Source of the DNA: Diphasiastrum complanatum
Lineage: Eukaryota; Streptophyta; Lycopodiopsida; Lycopodiales; Lycopodiaceae
Assembly: GCA_029204225.1 (NCBI GenBank)
Contig: CM055096.1
Span: 59,994,957-60,058,956 of the forward strand
Reading direction: 5' to 3'
Length of the DNA stretch: 64,000 bases
The position numbers and the translations under genes are program-made. Numbering within the stretch: the stretch's first letter is position 1; each line of letters begins with the position of its first letter. The notes under the pieces are model-generated. The model saw only the letters and a list, made by a program, of their open reading frames with translations. It was not told the DNA's origin and made no database searches. Shown here piece by piece: positions 1 through 13,200 of this stretch.

Positions 1-2973
1 AAGGAGTTGGTAGCATTCCCCTTTGCCTAGGATCTTCCAAAAAGATCAACATAGAAGGTGTTTTGTACATTCCTACAATAACAAAGAATCTACTAAGTGT
101 TGGCCAAATGGTCGACAATGGTTTCAATGTTGACTTTGCTTCAAATGAATGTTTCATCAAGAAGAAGGGTAAGATAGTGGCTAAGGGCACTAGACTTGGC
201 AAACTTTATAAGTTGGATGCATTTGTGGATACTAATGTTGTCATGTTGGCCGAGAAGAGCAAGATATCTACCTTTACTTTATGGCACAAAAGACTTGGAC
301 ATGTCAACTCGGGTTCCATGGAGGCTATGATCAAGGAGGAGTATGCTTTAGGCCTACCAAGGTCTATTGGGAAGGAAGACAAGGTTTGTGAAGCTTGTGC
401 CTTATCCAAGGCACATAAGAAGGTGTTTCCTAACTCCATCACAAAGTCATCTCATCCTCTTGAACTCATACACTCGGATGTGCGCATTGCTAGCACCAAA
501 TCTAATGGAGGTTCATCCATGTTTTTAACCTTCATTGATGACTACTCAAGATATTGTTGGGTGTTCTTACTTTCCTTCAAGTCTCAAGTATTTGATACTT
601 TTGTAAAGTTCAAGTTGTTTGTGGAAAAGCATCATAATCATAGCATCAAGATTCTTAGAAGTGACAATGGTGGAGAATTCATCTCCAATGAGTTCAAGGC
701 CTTTTGTGAGGAGGAAGGGATCAAGAAAGAGACTTCTTGTCCTTACACTCCTCAACAAAATGGAGTTGCTGAAAGAAGGAATAGAACATTATGTGAATGT
801 TCTAAGGCTTTAAGATTAGATGCTTGTTTGCCCAAATCCTTTTGGGGTGATTCTCTTGTATGTGCAAACTACTTGATGAATAGGGTGTCTTGCAAAGCAA
901 TTGAAGGCAAAACTCCTTATGAGATGTTGTATGGAAAGAAACCCAATCTTAATCACTTGAAAGTTTTTGGGTGTATATGTTATGTGCATGTGCCATTGGA
1001 AACAAGAACCAAGGAGGATCCATCTTCCACAAGAGGGATTATGCTTGGATATGCAAGCTCAAGCAAGGGCTACAAAGTCTATCTCCCATCCTTGAACAAA
1101 TTTGTTGTTTCAAGGGATGTCATCTTTGATGAACATCATATGCATATGCTTGAAGAAGGCTCAAGTGCTCCAACAATCAAGAAGAAGATGGCCGAGGAGC
1201 AAGATCTTGGTTTTGAGGAGGAGCTCATGGAGGAGCAAGCACCAAACCCACCTATCACACCAAGGAGATCTTCAAGGGCAAAAGTGGAGCCGTCAAGGCT
1301 CACATATCAAGGCAAAGGACAGCAAGTTGAGGATATCTCATCCACCTCTTATGCTTTATCTAGTTTTGAAGAACCATCTAATGTTGAAGATGCATTGAAC
1401 TCCAAAGAATGGTATAAAGCTATGTTGGATGAGTATGATGCCTTGATTGAGAATGAAACTTGGTTGCTTATTGAGAGACCTCAAAGGAATGTAATAGGAT
1501 GCAAGTGAGTATTCAAGCTTAAGTTGAATACAAATGGGAGTGTTAACAAACATAAAGCAAGATTAGTTGCAAAAGGTTATGCTCAAGAGAGAGGGATAGA
1601 CTATGAGGAAACTTTTGCACCCGTGGCCAAGATGGTCACACTAAGGCTAGTCATTGCACTTGCATCACATTTTGGATGGATTCTATGTCAAATGGATGTC
1701 TCTAATACTTTCTTGAATGGTTTTTTGGAAGAGGATATCTATATGGAGCAGTCACAAGGGTTCATCAAGCATGGAATGGAGAACAAAGTATGCCATCTCC
1801 AAAGAAGCATCTATGGCTTGAAGCAAGCCTCGAGATCTTGGAATTCAAGACTACATTGCTATCTTATTTCACTTTCTTTTGTTCAAAGTGAATATGATCC
1901 CACTACATTAAGTTTGATGATGTTGGTATTGTACTTTTACTCATTTATGTAGATGACATCATCATTAGTGGAAATAGTGTTGATGGTATTGAAAAAATCA
2001 AGATAGATCTATCCTTAGAGTTCAAGATGGTAGATCTAGGGTGTCTTCACTTCATCTTAGGCATAGAAGTACTTAGAGGGTCTGATTTTATCTTTATAAG
2101 TCAAGTAAACTATGCTCAAAGTCTTTTGAAGAAGTTTAAGATGGAAGTATGCAAAGTGTTGACACACCAATGGAGCAAGATGTAAAAGTGCCAAATGAAG
2201 ATGATGAAAGATCCTTCATGGACATCACTTTGTTTAGGCAACTTATAGGTTCCTTAATGTGGATCACTATAACTAGACCAGATCTTAGCTTTAGTGTATG
2301 TAGCCTGAGCCAATCCATGCAAAAGCCATTGAATATCCATTGGAAAAAGGCTAAGAGGATTCTAAGATACATCTTGGGTACATTGGATTTTGGGATTCTA
2401 TATAGAGGAGATGTGATTAACCTTCATGCATTTAGTGATTTAGATTTTGCAGGGGACAAGAGGGATAGGAAATCAACAAGTGCCTATTCAACTTTCATAG
2501 GAGAAGGTGTGGTTTCATGGCTTTCAAAAAAGCAAGAAACTATATCTCTATCTTCAACCGAGGCCGAGTACAAAGCTTTGACAACCACTACAAAGGAGGT
2601 ACTTTGGATCAAAAGATTATTGGTGGAACTAGAGATCATGGATTCAGAGGAGGCACCAATCATCTACAATGACAATATATCAACCCAACACCTTGCATCT
2701 AACCCAATCTTCCATGCAAGATCTAAGCACATTGAGATATGCCATCACTTTGTGAGAGAAATGGTGCAAGCCAAGGAGATTGCTTTGGAGCATGTTCCAA
2801 GTAATGAATGTGTAGCTGATCTACTTACTTGCACCAAGGAGATTGCTTTGGAGCATGTTCCAAGTAATGAATGTGTAGCTGATCTACTTACTAAACCACT
2901 TCAAAAGACACCTTTTATGAAGTTCAGATCATCACTTGGAGTGATTAGTAAAGCAATGATTGAACCAAGCTAG
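1..2973 (+). pseudogene. Ty1/copia gag-pol polyprotein, 5' truncated by the window edge
   Basis: This is the 3' two thirds of a copia polyprotein in the order protease flank, GAG-pre-integrase, integrase, reverse transcriptase, RNase H, the diagnostic copia order. The reading frame is already open at base 3. The GAG-pre-integrase block has LWHKRLGH and the CEACALSKAHKK zinc residues (about 280-425). The integrase core shows HSDV, FIDDYSRY, RSDNGGEF and PQQNGVAERRNRT. RT begins with KARLVAKGYAQ near 1555 and carries FAPVAKM and the YVDDI active site at about 1950. RNase H has the DxDFAGD, STEAEY and ARSKHIEI motifs. A TGA at 1506-1508 stands where copia elements normally have Trp before VFKLK, and frameshifts lie near 1910 and 2146. 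The element is therefore inactive. Family assignment is secure. Confidence 0.95.
2771..2896 (+). repeat. 63-bp in-frame tandem duplication at the end of copia RNase H
   Basis: Two adjacent copies, starting at about 2771 and 2834, duplicate a 21-residue stretch ending SNECVADLLT. The copies are almost identical, so the duplication is recent relative to the rest of the element. It preserves the reading frame. Confidence 0.9.
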
Positions 2974-2977
2974 ATAG

Positions 2978-2987
2978 TGAGGAGGAG
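2978..2987 (+). promoter_or_regulatory. polypurine tract of the copia element
   Basis: A purine run (gaggaggag) directly precedes the TG that opens the LTR. This is the usual primer site for plus-strand DNA synthesis. Confidence 0.75.
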
Positions 2988-3669
2988 TGTTAAAAATTCA
3001 CAATTCTAGCTTGACTAGTTTTGGTCATATGACTTGTAAATAGTTAGATGGTCATGATGTGGCTTGTCACACGTGCCAAATAGCATAGGATTCCATTCAT
3101 AAGGATGTTCTCAAGTAGACCTAAGTGTTAGAACCTTTGGAATGAGTCCAAATTATGCTTAGATACAAGGGACAAAAAATAGGAGCTATTTTTGGTAATT
3201 TTTGCATTGTTGAGGGATCTCCAAGATTCCAACCCTAACTTGGTAGGGATGAAAGATCCACCAAAATTAGCATTAGGGATAGGTTTAGGGCTACTCATAC
3301 CTGCCCAAAACCGTGATGGATCATGTATATATAGGTGATGATATCTCACCAAAATCAATCAAGCAATTTCATGTTTTTTCTCTCATAATGGTGCAATTGC
3401 TCTCTATGTTCATAATTGTTTGAGTACTTGTGATTACTAATGATTATAAGATTGAATGTAGGTCTGGTGTACAGTACTCAGACTGTGGGAGGCCGTACTT
3501 TCACACGTGTGAAGCCTTCTTCAAGGATTTGGGCCATTTAGTGAGGTTCAAGCATAGATTTTTGATGGATTTTGATGGTTCAACTTGTGCTAATTTTATG
3601 AAATCATAATCTATTGTTTCCCTCATCATTTCAAGTGTTTTAGGATCCTTATTTGCTGTAATTTTTACA
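2988..3669 (+). mobile_element. 3' LTR of the copia element (3' end approximate)
   Basis: The LTR starts TGTTAAAAATTC right after the polypurine tract. A TATATATAGG box lies near 3326, and a palindrome CACACGTGTG lies at about 3502-3511. The 3' end at 3669 (...tttttaca) is chosen by analogy with the LTR that ends at 49720 next to its PBS, so it may be off by tens of bases. No second LTR is in the window to confirm it. Confidence 0.6.
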
Positions 3670-4129
3670 CAAAATTGACTATTTTAGGCTATCGATGCCC
3701 TAAAATTGGGTCCTAAGTTCTAGAGAGAGGAGAGAGAGTCATCTCTCTCACCTATATTAGGATGAAATTCGTGGAGAATAGGTTGGAGAAACCTATTGTA
3801 TGATTCATTGAGATCAGTAGATCATTGTCATTGTTACTTCCTCCATTGAAAGCATTGTCTTGGGTATTGTCTTCAAGCTTTTGTGTATGATCTTAAGAGG
3901 TTTCCAAAAGTGGTAGGTTGCTGTTGGGAGTTCTGTTTGCTGTTATTTTTGGCGGCCATCGATACCTTTTATTAGTTTCTTTTGTCTCTTGAATGCTTTG
4001 TCAAGTTCATGTGTATCAAAGGTAGCATTAGAATGCTTTGCCATTTCTAGCTCTTGTAGCTTGTTGTGAAAAGATCTTAGCCAAGTATTTTGGGAGTTTG
4101 GATCCATTCAAGATCCACTTTTTTTACAT
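3670..4129. other. no gene recognised
   Basis: Noncoding sequence with a short GA-rich patch (about 3720-3745). The motif atcgat occurs near 3691 and again near 3959. Nothing else was identified. Confidence 0.5.
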
Positions 4130-5060
4130 TACTCTCATATCTCACTGAGAATCTTGTAACTCAGCTACCATAGAATTCTATTTCTCATGAGTAAATAACA
4201 TATCTGGAAAATATCTAAGACTGAAAACACATCCTTTCTCACGAGTTTTCCAATCCACCTACAACTTAGCACCAAATTTTCCACTCAATTAACTCCTCCC
4301 TGATTCTAGTGATCAAATTCACTTCTATCTCCACAAAACTTGGATTAGTGACTTTTGATCTTACTTAGTACTACTTATAATGTTTTCCAATTTCAAACCA
4401 TTTGTAGTTCCAGATTGTTCCATGTCCCTAGAAAATTCCCTTATTAGAAAAGTTCTAGTCTTGTATCTTACTCTGGATTTGTCTGAAAATACTTCAGATG
4501 ATCACATTTTTATATATCACCTAGTTTTTTTTCCAAAAATATGCAACCAACAGATCTTATGATAAACTCTTCACATCACTTCACCCCTCCAATTTAAAGA
4601 AATTTTCGAATTTCTTATAAAAAGTTAACTGGAGAGATGACACATGAAAGTATCTAAAAAGTCAATGATAAGTGTCTTTTCAAAAAGGATTCACTATATT
4701 ATACTCAGGAGTTTTCCCTTTGAAGATTTCAATATTGAGTGATAGTAACATCATTCATTTAGATCTATCTATGCAAAAGAGATAATCTGGGTTTTAAAAA
4801 ATTGAAACCACAAATGACCAAAGAACTTATCAAAAATTCCAAGTCTTGTATCTACAAGTAGTAATCCATATGATAACAGTCCTTCTGAAAAGAATTAACT
4901 TCCCACCAGAAGGATCATATAAAAGTTAGTTTAATGTCCTGTACTAGAGAAATTTTAAAAGAAGTAAGTGCTCTACATAGGTGAGAAATTACTCAGTTCT
5001 CTGATTTTGTAAATTATGAGATACCTACCTCAATTTTTTTCAAAATACCCTTCAATTAAC
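4130..5060. repeat. unclassified interspersed repeat, copy 1
   Basis: This stretch is similar, base by base with indels, to the reverse complement of 39330-40420. Shared landmarks in the same order include gaatcttgtaactc, a ttctatttctcatgag-like block, acatat(c/t)tggaaaat, cacgag(t/c)ttttccaa and atcacttcaccc. The copies are clearly old. No conserved reading frame was found in either. It may be a noncoding part (LTR or internal spacer) of a retrotransposon family not otherwise seen here. Confidence 0.6.
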
Positions 5061-7088
5061 CAATGGTCTATTTTTTCTTGTATCGCGAATAGGTACTCAA
5101 ATTTACCACTGATAATCAGATCTTTATAGCCCAAGGATTCTCTTTCCAAAATTATTGATGTCCCATACCACCAGCTCTTCCTTCCAGACAATACTTAACC
5201 GCCATATCTGATATTCCAGAATTCAACTAATTTTATATGGATTTCCTATACCAGGTATAGGCACATATCATCATAACCAAACATTGGAGAATTCATAAAT
5301 GTATCCCTGATGGATAATAATTCATTTATGGAATGGTGATTCAACAATAAGGTTCCACACATGGGTTTTTGTCACATTATCAATTTTTTTTCTCGTTAGT
5401 ACTAAGCTTCACCAATCAAGGATCCTTATCCAAAGTGCAATAACAAAACCTCAAAAAGGAACAAATATAGGTATGGATTATATAAAAAAAATCCTTTACC
5501 TTCAAATCTAGGGAAAATACATGCTCCAAAGTTAATAAGCACAGTACCAGAAATAATTAAATTTCCTCAAATCGGTTGGAAAAGAGAATCCATGAAGAAC
5601 CAATAACTTGCTGTGAATCCTAAATCTATGAACCAAACTCATTAATGATCCGTTAGGATAGCAAAAAATTATTTCTTCACACAACTTTCTGGATTTTTGA
5701 TTTGGAGAATTGACAATTATTCTCAACCGTTGGTTTGAACAGATCCCGTCAAAAAAATTCTTTTTGAAACCAACATCGTTCGACGACAAACATAACAGCT
5801 CTGAGGTTCAAGAAACTCTTGGCCACATATTTGTAACCACTCATACAGTCATGCAACTACCAAAATATCCTTTTGCAAAAAAAAAAATCCATGCAGAGTC
5901 TTCATAAGCCAAGGAGAATTAAAAGGTATACACATGCCACAAGCCCTAAAAAAAACCCTATTATCTACTATGGCTGCCACTTTGTCCTCCAAAAGGGCTT
6001 CCAATTGCGACCTGCCTCAAGAGAGAGAGAAAGAAATTTTCAGCAACCAAGAAGAATGCACCCATAAGGTTACTACATGTGTTAGGAAACCAATTGCAAA
6101 CCCACTACCATCACTCCCATTTTGAAGCTCCCATCCTAGACAACCTTGCACATTCAACAAGTGAAAACAGGGAAGGTCCTGATTGCCATCAGCCAGTCAC
6201 TTTTTTTCAAGACCTGCAACAGATTTTAGCTGCAATAAGGACTTATAGGGATTCAACAGTTGACAAAAAAATCCTGCCACTGTTTTCTTTCAGAAATCCA
6301 ACCGTCCATAATACTTTTGTGCAGGTCATCAGATTTAATGAAAATGGCATATCAAGTTGATACCATGCGTTCCACCTAGAGCAGCCACGACCACTAGCAA
6401 AAAAGCGTCTATTTGCCTCTTCAATTGCTCGCGCTTCCTCTTGCCCGTGCCCTCACCATCAACGAACTTTTCCAAGGAAGTTGGGTTACACTCACCCTGT
6501 GCATGTGTTGGAACCTTTTCGTGCCTCTCTAATCGGTGCGATCAAGAGGGCAAAGAGGGGGCCTGGATCTCCAACCGGGTGAGTAGTCGTGTAGTAACGG
6601 ACTTCAATCCAATGGGGAGAGGAAAAAACTACAAATCTAAGATGGTATCTAAGCCTACCAAGGGTGTCAATCTTGGTGTTGGATCTAAAGGTGTAATGGC
6701 TTAGATGAGGGTGTGAGATTCTTACTTCTTGCTTCTTCTTTTTGGGGTTTTGGTTTTGGGTTGATCCTCTTCTTGGATATTGGTTTTTTGGCTTATCTAG
6801 GCTTCTATGGCTCTATATCTTCTCCTCTTGAGGTTTATCTTCTCAAGGGAGGTGAGCCATGGAAATAAAACCTACTTAATGGATTCTATTGATCTCTTCC
6901 AAGGGCATTTCTAACACCTATTTTGCTAATGTGTGATTTTGTGGATTAGTTGGTTGAAAGCAAGTGCTAATGATCTTTATAAAAGTGATAGCATGATTAA
7001 ACAACATCAAACAGGCATTCGTTCATCCACAATCAATCATACACAAGCAAAAAAGGAGGGCTTCACAAAGTAAGAAAGTAGGAGGAGG

Positions 7089-7090
<2 letters not shown>
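5061..7090. other. no gene recognised
   Basis: AT-rich sequence up to about 6350, followed by a more GC-rich patch (6357-6700). Several short open frames exist, but none shows a known domain, a supported start or homology to other parts of the window. Confidence 0.5.
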
Positions 7091-7600
<510 letters not shown>

Positions 7601-8814
7601 TTGTTTTAATTTTAGGCCTATTAGAGCATAAATCTCTATTCAAAAAGACATTCTCATATTGGGTATAGCTATCCCATTGCTAACTCCCTCAACTATATCC
7701 CAAATTCATCGTTAGAACCCATTGCCTGAAATGGTTCTAACTAGTTTCCAACATGATAAAATCTCATACTTTTAATCAGTTCCCATGAGACTTTAGCTTC
7801 ATAAATTTTTTCCATTACTCAATCGCATTAAGTGCCGCACTTAATCATATTCATGCCAAAATTGTTTCAAAAGCTACAAGCAACCACATCAGGGAATTCA
7901 CTCGATACTAAGCTTAAACATTTCTTAAAACGAGCAGCATACACTCTAGAAATAATCTATGTGGGAAGGATCGTAACTTCCAAAAAAGTAGCAAAAACAA
8001 TGAAAAACACTCATTTTTGGACTTTCTTGCACTACTTCGACCACCACAGGCATCTAACTGCTCCTAGGTCTCATAATAGTTACAGAAGATGCATGTAGCT
8101 TTGCGGCTTCAATTTTGGTTCAACCTATCATAAACTTTAAATTTTGAGCTAAAAACCATATTTTCTACCCAAACATGAACACTTTCCACAATTTTCAAAT
8201 GCAACCTTATTGGAGGGAAACCCAACTTTATTCACTAACTTGACATTTAGGCCCTGCGACATTAAAAGCCCCGCAAAAAGGCCTAAAGTCCTTTTATTGT
8301 CTTTCTAATTAATCAAAGAACTATGTGATCATCGGGTTGGACTTACACACGTAGGGTGCCAAATCCCTCTCACTTATCAACTAGGGTTAGGGTTGCCTTG
8401 GGATCCACAAACCCTCCAACAAAATTCCTAAGGTTATTGATAATTGTTGTGACGACAAAACGATGGTCATTGTAACTTGCAAACATGTGCATAAATAAAA
8501 TTATTAGCCTTCAAGGGGCCATAAAAATGCTTCATTGTTTTTAGTTTAATAGATGGGTTGGTGCTTTTTCAAAGCCAATACTTTTTGCATAAATTTGAAA
8601 CTTGATCACCTTATTGAAATGATAGCTTCTTTTCCTTGTTTTTGGGCACGTTTCTAGAGTATCTCTAGGGACTTCAGGTAGCTTCTTAGCTAATGATTGT
8701 ATTCTGATTAGGAAATCTTTCACAGTCTCTTTCTCCTTCATCTTTATGACTTAAGTGTCTTATAATTTGATTAATATAATTGGGCTTTCTATATATTCTT
8801 TATAAAACTAATTA
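7601..8814. other. no gene recognised
   Basis: AT-rich noncoding sequence with only short open frames and no recognisable motifs. Confidence 0.5.
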
Positions 8815-8970
8815 CCAATTTATCCCAGCATTGAATATCTTGGCTCTTGCAACTGTGAAGAACGCAACAAAATGCAATACGTAACGTGAATTGCAAAATT
8901 CCGTGAATCGAGTTTTCGAATGCAAGTTGTGCTTGAGGCTCGTTCCAAGGGCATGTCTGCCTGAGCGTCA
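8815..8970 (+). pseudogene. 5.8S rRNA pseudogene
   Basis: The whole stretch follows plant 5.8S rRNA: gatatcttggctcttgca-like start, gaagaacgcaac, tgtgaattgca-like block, ccgtgaatcgagtttt and gggcatgtctgcctg at the end. It differs from functional 5.8S mostly where CpG is expected: CG has become CA or TG in gcgatac, tgcgcccgag and ggcacgtctg. A few bases are missing in the gaatcatcgag motif. No 18S or 26S sequence flanks it. It is a dispersed, decaying rDNA copy. Confidence 0.9.
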
Positions 8971-9165
8971 ACGCTCCCCTTCAACCTCTGGCCTCCTCTG
9001 TGGGCATCAGGGAGTGCAGTTGGCCATCCGCGATGTGTCAACTTGGCTCCAATGGTCGGCCGAAATACAGAGTGTGCGTGGGAATGGCTCCCTAGAAGCT
9101 GCGACTAGGTGGTTTGTTCCTCTCGAGGCGTAATTTCCCATTGGTTGGAGCTGTGCGCTCCCGAC
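8971..9165 (+). pseudogene. ITS2 remnant next to the 5.8S pseudogene
   Basis: The sequence directly downstream of the 5.8S end is markedly GC-rich compared with its surroundings. It has an ITS2-like layout with tggtcggccgaaat and a cctctcgaggcg element. The expected 26S start is not visible. Assignment rests on position and composition. Confidence 0.65.
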
Positions 9166-10232
9166 GACAATGTGTGCATATGATACAATAGTGTTTCCAC
9201 GAATCGCGGTTTGTTGGCAAATGAACTACAATTTTTCAATGAATCGATTGGGTCCAATTCGAATAAGAAAGAATTGGACCTAGCAAAAATATGGTTCTTT
9301 GATTGTGACATCAACTTTTGGATTTTCAATGTTCTAATTTCTATTCGAATGTTTACCTAGTGAATTGTGTGATGGATGTCTCATGATGGATCATGAATAA
9401 ATCATAGATTACAATGTTAAGTGGAAGCTGGAGGATGCAATATAGTTTGTGAAGCTTGAAATGTCTCCGTTCAACATTGTCGTGCGCACTTGTGATGTGT
9501 GAATGTTGAACTATAATATTTTCTGGTTTTCAATAGCAATCTAACATCTATAAAATTTTAGACACATTGTAGACATTATACATACTACATTAGATATTTT
9601 TTAGCATTATATCTAAAAATTCAAATTTCATTTTGCTAATTCTTTTCAATTTTCTTGGAAGGGACCCAATTCAGGGCCATAGTTCATGTCGATGTAGCTG
9701 ATTTCGAAGAGGTCGATTTTGGACCGGGAGGAAAATTTTGGTTTGAATTATTTCCCAATTAGAAATACGTTGGATTACTAAGAATTACCCTTGAAACTCG
9801 AATGGAGTTGGATATTCAGCACATACCAAAAGTTAAAGCCTCACATAATTAAGTCTTGAGAGCCCTAAGTTATCCTAGATTGGAAATTAGGGCCGAAATC
9901 GTCTAGATGTGTTCTAGATCAAAACTCAAAGGTTATTGAGTTTGGACATCTTGTGTCGTGGCTGATTAGAGGAACTATGAATTATTATCATGTTTCTCGA
10001 TAAGAACCTATGATTGAGTGATTCTTATTAGTCCAAAACTTTCCTTATGGAAGGGATTTGAGATGACTCATACATCTGTTGAGAGTAGTAATGTTGACAT
10101 TTTTAACATGGTCTCATTTGTTCTCTTGTTATCAAGTATGGATTAAGAGTTTGATGAATTATGATTGATGGATCATGATTCAGATTCTAATCATTGTGAC
10201 TGAAGAATGACAAACTAACACTTGAATGTTAG
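9166..10232. other. no gene recognised (upstream or intronic sequence of the AGO gene)
   Basis: AT-rich sequence. I looked here for Argonaute N-terminal and early PAZ exons and found none that I can support. Confidence 0.4.
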
Positions 10233-10269
10233 GAGAAGTCAATGGACAAAGACGATTACTTTTAGAGAT
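10233..10269 (+). CDS. AGO: AGO candidate exon (PAZ), tentative
   Basis: A 37-bp candidate between a TAG acceptor and a strong GTGAGT donor. In the frame that joins the next exon it reads TKTITFRD, which resembles the PAZ segment (..T..ITF.D..) just before the conserved VxxYY region. It is short, so a chance match is possible. Confidence 0.4.
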
Positions 10270-13200
10270 GTGAGTAACTCTTTGTTTTTTGTCATATTGT
10301 CTTTATTATAAACATCAACTACACCTACTGGAAATTGGGTGTATTTGTGAATGCCAAAGGATTCCAATGGAATATATTTTTGGCTTACCAATTGGAACTT
10401 TTGAAAGGAACTGAAGTGTTTTTCATGAAACTCGACTCAAGAAGAGTCTACATGAAGTGGATATTCTTGATTATGGAGATCAAATGGATCTTTTGGAGAA
10501 GTCATCTAGTGGGATCACTTTTGAACCCGAAAGGATGCTTGATTCAAGAATTAAATGATTAAATTACAAACTAGAAGCTATGAAATAACATGTACACAAT
10601 TGACTAATTTCAAGGTTTTTCTAACCATTTGGTGATATTATGAATAGGCAGTTTCTATGACTTATTGGTCTCTTTTCTTCGGTTCTATATTTTCTTCTTT
10701 ATAGTTCATTGGCTGAGTGAATATTATGCTAACAACTTTTGAGACTGTTTTAATCATTTGTTAAATATAAATCTACACTATGGTTAGTATGATGTGAGCT
10801 TTCCTATAATGGATACCACATATTGTTGAAGTGCCATTTCTAGTCTTTGGGCTTGTTTAACAAAATCATATGGTCATTTCTTGGTAGTGCTCATTTGTTT
10901 GTACAATTTTGTGCATCATTTGTGAAGCTTCACGATTGAGATTAAAAAAAGTCAAACTACCTTACCAAGTACTCGTCTCATGGATTACTACTATTCGAAA
11001 CATAAGCACTCTATAAGGTTTGGAAAATTGCCATGTTTAGACGTTGGGAGGAAAAATGCACCGATTTACCTTCCTCCAGAGGTAAAACATCAAAGGTCGT
11101 CGTAAATCTTCCTATAGATACTTTGTGAAATTTTGTATGCTTATCTGTTTTCATATCTATTTTAATAAGAATGAAGTTGTTGATGAACTTTCTTAAGATT
11201 TCTAGTTCCTACACAAAAAGTTCAATGCAAAGGTGACAACATCATTGGGAAATAGCTTTGTAGAATTGTGGAAGGCCAACGATTCAGACGGAAACTATCG
11301 AAAGGACAACGAACTAAACTACTCAAGGAGTCTGAAGGACCACCAAAGGAGCGTAAACATTTATTGAAATCCGTAAGTTAAGAATTTTATTTTTACATAG
11401 AATGTAAATATTTGCTAAGGATCAGAAGGATCTATGAACTGGAATAACAACCATTGTTTCTTTCAGAATTGTGGTTGACTATTGTTGAATCGTAGCTACT
11501 TCATAATTTGAGGGATGCTGTTCTGGACTTATTTTTACATAGAATGGTTAATATTTTGTCTCATGATCTATAACACATGCTTAACTTGTAGGCTATGATA
11601 AAAAACAACTACCATGGAGATCATCTCCTTCAGGCATTCAACACTGGAATCGATCCAAACATGACAGAAATAAAGGGTCGTTGTCTGGATGCTCCTCGGG
11701 TACAATTTTTTAAAGTATTTTTAACTTTCTACAAAAAAGCATGACATCATCTATCTATGTCCTTGGTGAAGATCTCAAAATAGTTGTCAATTAGTATGAA
11801 TGCTTCATAGTCATGCGAATGCATTATGTATGCACTTGCTATCAGGGTTAGGTTTTACTATTTTATTTGGATTTTGACATACTTTTCATTGTCATCTTAG
11901 CTTGCGTTTCAAAACATGGAACATCAACCGACATTTGGATCATGGAGTTTTCGAGGACAGGTGCCTTTTTGAACCCACTTGTAAACTTTGCTCGTAATTT
12001 ATGTATGTGCAATTCGAGATTAAATATAACACTAGCTCAACTTGAGTTTATTTGTCTCTTGTTTAGTTGTTAGTTTTTTTAATTGGTCCACAGAGCCCAG
12101 CTTTCTTAAGTATTTCCCATATTGTGGAAATTTTCACTCAAATGCAAAATAGGCTAGAAGCAGCATGGAAAAATTTCTCCAAGGCTTAGGCAAGATCAAA
12201 AACTTATACTTTTGTATAACCGTAATGTTGAAAATTTCAAGAAGATGATATTGGTTTTTTTACTAGTGCCTTCTCAGTTGAAGGTAACGTGGATAGATAA
12301 GTGTAAGAAGCTATCATCTAAATATTGTGGACCATGGATCATCAAGAAAGTAAATGATTTAGCTTACAAGTTAGACCTACCAAGAGGGATGCAAATTGAA
12401 GCCGTTTAAAGAAGTGCTTACATGAGGTTGACAATATGGTCCGAGGCTTGGTGAACTACAAGAAATAAATACCTTAGATTATGGATTTGAGCATATACTA
12501 GGTCGAAGGTAGAAGCGATTGAGAATACCAGCATCACAAAACAATTTCTTGAATAGTAACTATGGTGTTCCATATTAGCCTTACTCACGTAAGTCACAGA
12601 GATGTGTTTCTTGAGTACTTGATGATCAAGAGGACTCAAAATCAGGCAAAGAATGATAGTCTATGGATAGCGTGACTGATGCCTACGCCCTAATATAAGC
12701 GGCAGCAATGCTTGGCCCCTCACTACTTCTAGTCCTGATGTTGATGCATTAGTTGTCCACTAAGTCTTAGCTCCACTTTCAGTCATAGTCAATTACACAT
12801 GCACTGAGTTAACTACCAACTAGCTTCTAACCTCTTGTTGGCTAGAAATTAAATATAAGAATATAGGAAGGTGAGATATTGACTAACAAAATCCCTATAT
12901 ACTTGTATCCCAAAGATGGATGATCTTACATCAAGCAAAAAAAGTTGAAGCTTGATTGGAGTAGAACCTTGATCTGACCAATTCATTCAAAGTGTCGAGT
13001 CAAGATAAGTTCAAATCTAGATATTGGCTGAAGCTGAATTCTCTACTACATTACTTTGCAGAGTGTGAGTTATGATCAAAATCTCAGGTGTTGAATCAAT
13101 GAAGCATAAAAGACAGCAATAGACTAAAGCCCTACAAGCAATAGACAAGACAATAGGTTCTCCCACGAAGAGCCCAAGCAATACCAATCAATAATCTGAA

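Noticed and set aside
5710-6704. Series of overlapping open frames
   Set aside because: No domain, no Argonaute N-terminal motif and no homologue in the window; treated as noncoding.
10335-10562. Open frame between the tentative and the first firm AGO exon
   Set aside because: It does not match PAZ. The tail weakly resembles a gypsy integrase end ([10 protein letters not shown]), but not enough to call.
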